Of a stretch of DNA of 10,728 nt, positions 6,538 through 10,728 are shown piece after piece. The DNA lies in the NCBI GenBank assembly GCA_021795095.1, contig JAJYPU010000053.1, positions 1 to 10,728 on the forward strand. The letters run 5' to 3'. Origin of the DNA: Actinomycetes bacterium (GTDB lineage: Bacteria > Actinomycetota > Acidimicrobiia > Acidimicrobiales > RAAP-2). The translations under genes were made by a program, and so were the position numbers. Each line of letters opens with the position of its first letter. The first letter of the stretch is position 1. The notes under the pieces are model-generated. The model made no database searches, had not been told where the DNA came from, and saw only the letters and a program-made list of their open reading frames with translations.

Positions 6538-8409
6538 ATGGCACACGTCGCCACACTGATTCTGCTGCTGCCCCTCGCGGGTTTCCTCGTGGTGCTGCTC
6601 TTCGGGCGGGCCCTCTCGGAGAAGGCCGTCGGCACGATCGGCACCTCGGCGGTCGGACTGAGCTTCGTCTTCAGCGTCTGGGCCTTCTTCAGCCTGCTGC
6701 ACGACTCCAAGCGCGAGGTCACCGTCAACCTGTTCACCTGGATCGACGCGGGCACGCTGCACGTGCCCGCGGCTCTGCTCATCGACCCGCTGTCGGTGAC
6801 CATGGCGCTGTTCGTGACCGGGATCTCGGCGCTGATCCACCTGTACTCGATCGGTTACATGCACGGCGAGCGGGACTTCCGCAAGTTCTTCTTGTACCTG
6901 AACCTCTTCGTCTTCTCGATGCTGACCCTCGTGCTCGCCAACAACCTCGTGCTGACCTTCGTCGGCTGGGAGGGCGTGGGCGTGTGCTCCTACTGGCTGA
7001 TCAGCTACTACTTCGACCGCGATAGCGCCGCCTCGGCGGGCAAGAAGGCCTTCATCTACAACCGCATCGGTGACATGGGGATGCTGATCGCGATGTTCCT
7101 GCTCTTCAGCCACCTGCACACGCTGACCTACCTGCGGGTCTTCTCGGCGGCCGGCACCCTGTCGCCGACCGTCGCGACGCTCACGGTGCTCGCGCTGCTG
7201 CTCGCGGCCACCGGCAAGAGCGCCCAGATCCCGCTGTTCAACTGGCTCCCGGACGCCATGGAGGGCCCGACGCCCGTGTCGGCCCTCATCCACGCGGCGA
7301 CCATGGTCACCGCGGGCGTCTACCTGCTCGTGCGCATGGCGCCGGTGCTTGCACTCTCGGGCTCGGGGCGCGCGACGATCGCGATCATCGGGGGACTCAC
7401 CGCCTTCGTCGCGGCCACGATCGCCACGTCCCAGAAGGACATCAAGAAGGTGCTCGCCTTCTCCACGGTCTCCCAGATCGGCTACATGGTGCTCGCCGTC
7501 GGGGCGGGGGCCTACTCGGCGGCGATCTTCCTCATGATCAGCCACGCCTTCTTCAAAGCCCTGCTCTTCCTCGGCTCGGGCTCGGTCATCCACTCGCTTA
7601 ACGGCGAGCAGGACCTGCGCAAGATGGGCGCACTCGCCAAGTTCCTGCCACTCACGTTCCCCACGTTCCTCGTGGGCTGGCTGACGATTTCGGGTATCCC
7701 GCCCTTCGCCGGATTCTGGTCCAAGGGCGACATCCTCACGAACGTGTACTCCTACTCGCGGGTGCTCTGGATCCTCGGGGTGCTCACGGCGATCCTGACC
7801 GCCTACTACATGACCCGCCTGTTCGTCTTGACCTTCCGGGGCACCGAGCGCTTCCGCGAGGTGACCCACGGCCACGACCCGCACGAGTCGGCGTGGGTGA
7901 TGACTCTGCCGCTCGTGGTGCTGGCGGTGCTCTCGACCATTGGCGGGATCATCGACCTGCCCTGGATCCACCACGACTCACTCGCGGGCTTCCTCGACCC
8001 GACCTTCGGCTTCATCCCGGCGCTCGGGCACACGTCGACCGCCGCGCAATACACCCTCGCCGGGGTCGACATCGTGGCCGCGATCCTCGGTCTCATCGCG
8101 GCCTACTCGATCTGGCGTGACCGCTCGTCCTCACCGCGCTACGAGCGCGAGTTCCTCGAGCGGGTCTGGCACTGGGACGACTTCTATGACGCGACCATCG
8201 GGCGTCCGCTTACCCAGGCCGCGCAGTTCGGCGACGTCGTCGTCGAGCCGCGCGTGATCGACGGGGCGGTCTCGGGCATAGCGGTGGGCGTTCGCCGCAG
8301 CGCCGAGGGTGTGCGCAAGGTCCAGTCCGGATTCGTTCGTCACTACGCGCTCGCGATGGTCCTCGGACTGAGCGTCATCGTCGTCTATCTCGTCGCGAGG
8401 GTCGGGTAA
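6538..8409 (+). CDS. nuoL: NADH-quinone oxidoreductase subunit L (NuoL)
   Basis: Distal Mrp-antiporter-like subunit of the membrane arm, a proton channel with a long lateral helix; 623 residues, normal for the family, highly hydrophobic throughout. Key charged positions are Glu145 in GWEGVGVCSYWLISYYF, Lys227 in GKSAQIPLFNWLPDAM, and Lys396 in FWSKGD; these match Glu144, Lys229 and Lys399 of E. coli NuoL. His252 (HAATMVTAGVYLL) and His336/Lys340 (ISHAFFKALLFLGSGS) are the conserved polar residues of the central axis. The C-terminal part (about 530-623) is more polar, then ends in a hydrophobic helix. This agrees with the lateral helix and final anchor that run along NuoM and NuoN. The start is 1 bp after the nuoK stop with AAGGG 5 nt upstream. 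The nuoM ATG follows the TAA after 2 bp. NuoL, NuoM and NuoN share a fold, but the GWEGVG motif and the length mark this as L. Confidence 0.98.
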   Translation: MAHVATLILLLPLAGFLVVLLFGRALSEKAVGTIGTSAVGLSFVFSVWAFFSLLHDSKREVTVNLFTWIDAGTLHVPAALLIDPLSVTMALFVTGISALIHLYSIGYMHGERDFRKFFLYLNLFVFSMLTLVLANNLVLTFVGWEGVGVCSYWLISYYFDRDSAASAGKKAFIYNRIGDMGMLIAMFLLFSHLHTLTYLRVFSAAGTLSPTVATLTVLALLLAATGKSAQIPLFNWLPDAMEGPTPVSALIHAATMVTAGVYLLVRMAPVLALSGSGRATIAIIGGLTAFVAATIATSQKDIKKVLAFSTVSQIGYMVLAVGAGAYSAAIFLMISHAFFKALLFLGSGSVIHSLNGEQDLRKMGALAKFLPLTFPTFLVGWLTISGIPPFAGFWSKGDILTNVYSYSRVLWILGVLTAILTAYYMTRLFVLTFRGTERFREVTHGHDPHESAWVMTLPLVVLAVLSTIGGIIDLPWIHHDSLAGFLDPTFGFIPALGHTSTAAQYTLAGVDIVAAILGLIAAYSIWRDRSSSPRYEREFLERVWHWDDFYDATIGRPLTQAAQFGDVVVEPRVIDGAVSGIAVGVRRSAEGVRKVQSGFVRHYALAMVLGLSVIVVYLVARVG

Positions 8410-8411
8410 GC

Positions 8412-9911
8412 ATGCATTCATCACTTTGGTTAACCGTGCTCATCCTGCTCCCGATCGTGGGCGCGGGGCTCGCCATGCTCGTGCGTCGCCGCGAGGGCGC
8501 GGCCTTCGTGGTCGCCGCCGTCACCTCGGTGATCGAGCTCGTGCTCGCGCTCGTGGTGAGTGTGCTCTACAACAACCACGTCGTCGGCGCCGCGACCTTC
8601 GACTTCGTCGGCCGCTGGGTGGTGGCCGCGCCCTTCGGACTCGCCTACGACGTCGGACTGGATGGCATCTCGCTGTTCCTGGTGGTGCTCGCGGCACTCG
8701 TGCTCGTGCTCGCGGTCTTCGGCGCGCGCGAGCGTCGCCACGAGCCGGCCTTCGTGAGCTGGCTGCTGCTGCTCACGTCCTTCACGATCGGCAGTTTCGT
8801 CGCGCGCGACCTGCTCGAGTTCTTCGTGTTCTTCGAGCTGACCCTGGTGCCGAGCTACTTCATCGTCGCCCAGTGGGGTGGGCGCGAGCGGGCCCGGGCG
8901 GCGCTCAAGTTCTTCGTGTACACCTTCGCGGGCTCGGCCTTCCTCTTCACCGGACTGCTCTACCTCGGCTTCTTGCACCAGCACGAGACAGGCGGCGCCC
9001 TGACCTTCGCCTACAGCGCGCTGGCGGCGACCTCGATGAGCCACGGCACCGCGGTCTGGCTCTTCATCGCCTTCGCGGTGGCCTTCGCCGTCAAGTCCCC
9101 GATCTGGCCGCTGCACACCTGGTCGCCGCTCGCGTACGCCGAGGCGCCCACGGCGGGTTCGATGGAGCTCTCGGGCCTGCTCGCCAAGCTCGGCTCGTAC
9201 GGTCTGCTGCGCTTCGCGGTGGGCCTGTTGCCCCTCGCGCTCTCTTCGATGCGCCCGGTGCTGCTCACCCTCGCGGTGATCGGCATCATCTACGGGTCGG
9301 CGCTCGCGGCGGTCACCCCGGACCTGAAGCGACTCGTCGCGTACTCGTCGCTCGCCCAGATGGGCTTCGTGACCCTCGGGGTGATGACCGGGTCCAAGAT
9401 CGCCATGGTCGGCGCGGTGCTCTTGATGTTCAACCACGGCGTGATAACGGCCGGCTTCTTCTTGCTCATCGGCTTCATCGAGCGTCGCCGCGGCAGCGCC
9501 ACGATCGCGGACCTGCGCGGTCTGCAGGGACCGGCCCCGATCCTCGCCGCCCTCTTCACGGTCGTCATGCTCGCCTCGATTGGCCTGCCGGGCCTGTCGG
9601 GCTTCGTGAGCGAGTACCTGATCCTCATCGGCGCCTTCGCGACCCACGCCTGGTGGGCCGTCGTGGCGACCCTCGGGGTGGTGCTCGCGGCCCTCTACCT
9701 GCTGTGGGGTTACCAACGGGTCTTCCACGGCGTGGCGAGCGGACCCAACGCCGAGGTCAGCGACGCGACGCACCCCGAGCGCTGGGTGATCGCGCCGGTC
9801 GTGGTGCTCGTGGTCGTGCTCGGTGTCTTCCCCAAGCCCGTCCTTGACCGCATCACGCCGTCGGTCCAGCAACTCATCGAGCACGTCGCACCGGCGGGGG
9901 TATCCAAGTGA
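8412..9911 (+). CDS. nuoM: NADH-quinone oxidoreductase subunit M (NuoM)
   Basis: Middle antiporter-like subunit of the membrane arm; 499 residues, about 14 helices expected. Channel residues are Glu142 in EFFVFFELTLVPSYFIV, Lys228 in FAVKSPIWPLHTWSPLAYAE, and Glu401 in GLPGLSGFVSEYLILIGAF. These match Glu144, Lys234 and the terminal Glu407 of E. coli NuoM. Having Glu rather than Lys at the third position separates M from L and N. The LPLHTW/SPLAYAEAPTAGS region and VAYSSLAQMGFVTLG (Mrp-antiporter family) are clear. The ATG at 8412 is 2 bp after the nuoL stop; the only ribosome site I see is GAGGG (8397-8401) with a 10-nt spacer, so initiation probably depends partly on coupling. The first codons are unusually AT-rich for this DNA. 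The stop overlaps the nuoN GTG by 4 bp. Confidence 0.98.
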   Translation: MHSSLWLTVLILLPIVGAGLAMLVRRREGAAFVVAAVTSVIELVLALVVSVLYNNHVVGAATFDFVGRWVVAAPFGLAYDVGLDGISLFLVVLAALVLVLAVFGARERRHEPAFVSWLLLLTSFTIGSFVARDLLEFFVFFELTLVPSYFIVAQWGGRERARAALKFFVYTFAGSAFLFTGLLYLGFLHQHETGGALTFAYSALAATSMSHGTAVWLFIAFAVAFAVKSPIWPLHTWSPLAYAEAPTAGSMELSGLLAKLGSYGLLRFAVGLLPLALSSMRPVLLTLAVIGIIYGSALAAVTPDLKRLVAYSSLAQMGFVTLGVMTGSKIAMVGAVLLMFNHGVITAGFFLLIGFIERRRGSATIADLRGLQGPAPILAALFTVVMLASIGLPGLSGFVSEYLILIGAFATHAWWAVVATLGVVLAALYLLWGYQRVFHGVASGPNAEVSDATHPERWVIAPVVVLVVVLGVFPKPVLDRITPSVQQLIEHVAPAGVSK

Positions 9912-10728
9912 CTCTGACCATTCCCTCGATCCACTACCTGGCCCTGTTGCCGGTGCTGATCCTCTTCGGCGCGTCACTCGCGCTCTTGATCGCGACGGCG
10001 CTCGTGCGCGGCCGACTGGGTGCGCGCGTGGCCTCGGCCGTGACGGTGCTCGCCGCGGTCGCGGCCTTCGTCGTGACCTTCATCCAGTGGTCGTACCTCG
10101 ACGGCCACGGGCCCTCGACGACGGTCGCCAACGCGATCGTGCTCGACGGGTTCTCAGTCGTCGCGACCGCGGTCATCGCGCTCAGCCTCGCCATGGCGGC
10201 CCTCGTCGCCCACGACTGGGCGAGGCGCCAGGGGGTCACGGGCGGGGAGTTCCACATCCTCGCGCTCGCGACCGCGGCCGGCGCGGTCCTGATGACCCAG
10301 GCCAATGACCTCGTCGTCATCTTCCTCGGCCTCGAGATCCTCTCGATCGGGCTCTACGTGCTGGTCGCCTTCGACCGGCACCGCCTGCGCTCGGCCGAGG
10401 CCGCTTTGAAGTACTTCCTGCTCGGCAGTTTCGCCTCGGCGATCTTCATCTACGGCGCGGCCCTCGTCTACGGGGCGACTGGCTCGACGAACCTGACCTC
10501 GATCTCGTACTTCCTCGGCTCGAACCTGCTGCTGCGACCGGGTCTGCTCTACGCCGGTTGCGCCCTGTTGCTCGTGGGCTTCGCCTTCAAGGTCGCGGCC
10601 GTTCCCTTCCACCTCTGGTCGCCCGACGTCTACGAGGGCGCGCCCACCCCGGTGACGGGCTATATGGCGGCCGTCGTGAAGGTGGGCGCGTTCGCGGCGC
10701 TCGTGCGGGTGCTGATCTCGGCGCTCGG
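9908..10728 (+). CDS. nuoN: NADH-quinone oxidoreductase subunit N (NuoN), 3'-partial
   Basis: Proximal antiporter-like subunit of the membrane arm, next to NuoK. The frame opens at a GTG that overlaps the nuoM stop (GTGA) and stays open to the right edge: 273 complete codons of a family usually about 480-530 long. Visible channel residues are Glu143 in NDLVVIFLGLEILSIGLYVL, Lys228 in GFAFKVAAVPFHLWSPDVYE, and Lys258 in YMAAVVKVGAFAAL; these correspond to Glu133, Lys217 and Lys247 of E. coli NuoN. The phrase PFHLWSPDVYEGAPTPVTG is diagnostic of N. The terminal channel Lys lies off the window. The ribosome site is weak (GGGGG at 9896-9900), so translation is likely coupled to nuoM. There is no in-frame ATG near the 5' end that would fit better: the first helix begins within about ten residues of this GTG. 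Identity is secure; the end is unknown. Confidence 0.96.
   Translation, partial: MTLTIPSIHYLALLPVLILFGASLALLIATALVRGRLGARVASAVTVLAAVAAFVVTFIQWSYLDGHGPSTTVANAIVLDGFSVVATAVIALSLAMAALVAHDWARRQGVTGGEFHILALATAAGAVLMTQANDLVVIFLGLEILSIGLYVLVAFDRHRLRSAEAALKYFLLGSFASAIFIYGAALVYGATGSTNLTSISYFLGSNLLLRPGLLYAGCALLLVGFAFKVAAVPFHLWSPDVYEGAPTPVTGYMAAVVKVGAFAALVRVLISAL

Noticed and set aside
6451..7974. 507-residue open frame on the minus strand across nuoK/nuoL
   Set aside because: Its translation is low-complexity and rich in Arg, Glu, His and Gln, with no recognisable domain. It is what the antisense of hydrophobic, G/C-ending codons gives. The plus strand holds unmistakable NuoK and NuoL.
8426..9847. 473-residue plus-strand open frame inside nuoM in another frame
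   Set aside because: The translation is Arg/Gly/Ala-rich without motifs and overlaps nuoM completely. It is a GC-rich out-of-frame shadow.
8430..9977. 515-residue open frame on the minus strand across nuoM
   Set aside because: It shows the same pattern as the nuoL shadow: charged low-complexity translation antiparallel to a conserved membrane protein, with no ribosome site or motif supporting it.
6538..10728. nuoL-M-N as an Mrp Na+/H+ antiporter or hydrogenase (Hyf/Hyc/Ech) membrane module
   Set aside because: These share the fold, but the full F-to-N gene order, the NuoH/NuoI/NuoG features and the subunit-specific motifs place them in complex I.

Overview
The whole window is one stretch of a respiratory complex I operon (proton-translocating NADH:quinone oxidoreductase, NDH-1). 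The genes run on the + strand in the canonical order nuoF-G-H-I-J-K-L-M-N. nuoF is cut by the left edge (about the first 70-80 codons are missing) and nuoN by the right edge (273 codons visible). The seven genes between them are complete, with no frameshift or premature stop that I can see. There is no intergenic space to speak of: neighbours overlap by 8, 4, 1, 4, 4 and 4 bp or are separated by 1-2 bp. I therefore see no internal promoter, terminator, RNA gene, mobile element, CRISPR array or long repeat.

The DNA is very GC-rich, with strong G/C preference at third codon positions. Three features fit an actinobacterium (Actinomycetota): the wording of NuoF (for example NGDESEPATFKD), a 411-residue NuoH with a C-terminal extension, and a 250-residue NuoI with a long C-terminal tail. 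A deep branch such as Acidimicrobiia is possible. This is inference from protein style and no database search was done; the phylum is moderately likely and anything finer is a guess.

Layout: 1-1094 nuoF (NADH/FMN subunit, N3 cluster ligands visible); 1087-3681 nuoG (ligands for a 2Fe-2S centre and three 4Fe-4S centres, including N7, then a degenerate molybdopterin-oxidoreductase domain); 3678-4913 nuoH (quinone-chamber membrane subunit); 4913-5665 nuoI (two 4Fe-4S clusters, N6a/N6b); 5662-6234 nuoJ; 6231-6536 nuoK; 6538-8409 nuoL; 8412-9911 nuoM; 9908-end nuoN (the three Mrp-antiporter-like proton-pumping subunits). Electrons would pass from NADH via FMN in NuoF, through the clusters of NuoG and NuoI, to quinone at the NuoH/NuoI interface. 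The energy released drives proton movement through NuoH, J, K, L, M and N. The charged residues known to matter for pumping are visible in NuoK, NuoL, NuoM and the visible part of NuoN.

I found no new biological system. The window reads as a conserved housekeeping operon. The points worth a second look are lineage-level details: the NuoI tail, the loop before the fourth N3 ligand in NuoF, the NuoH C-terminal helix, retention of the N7 site, and an AT-rich patch at the nuoM start.
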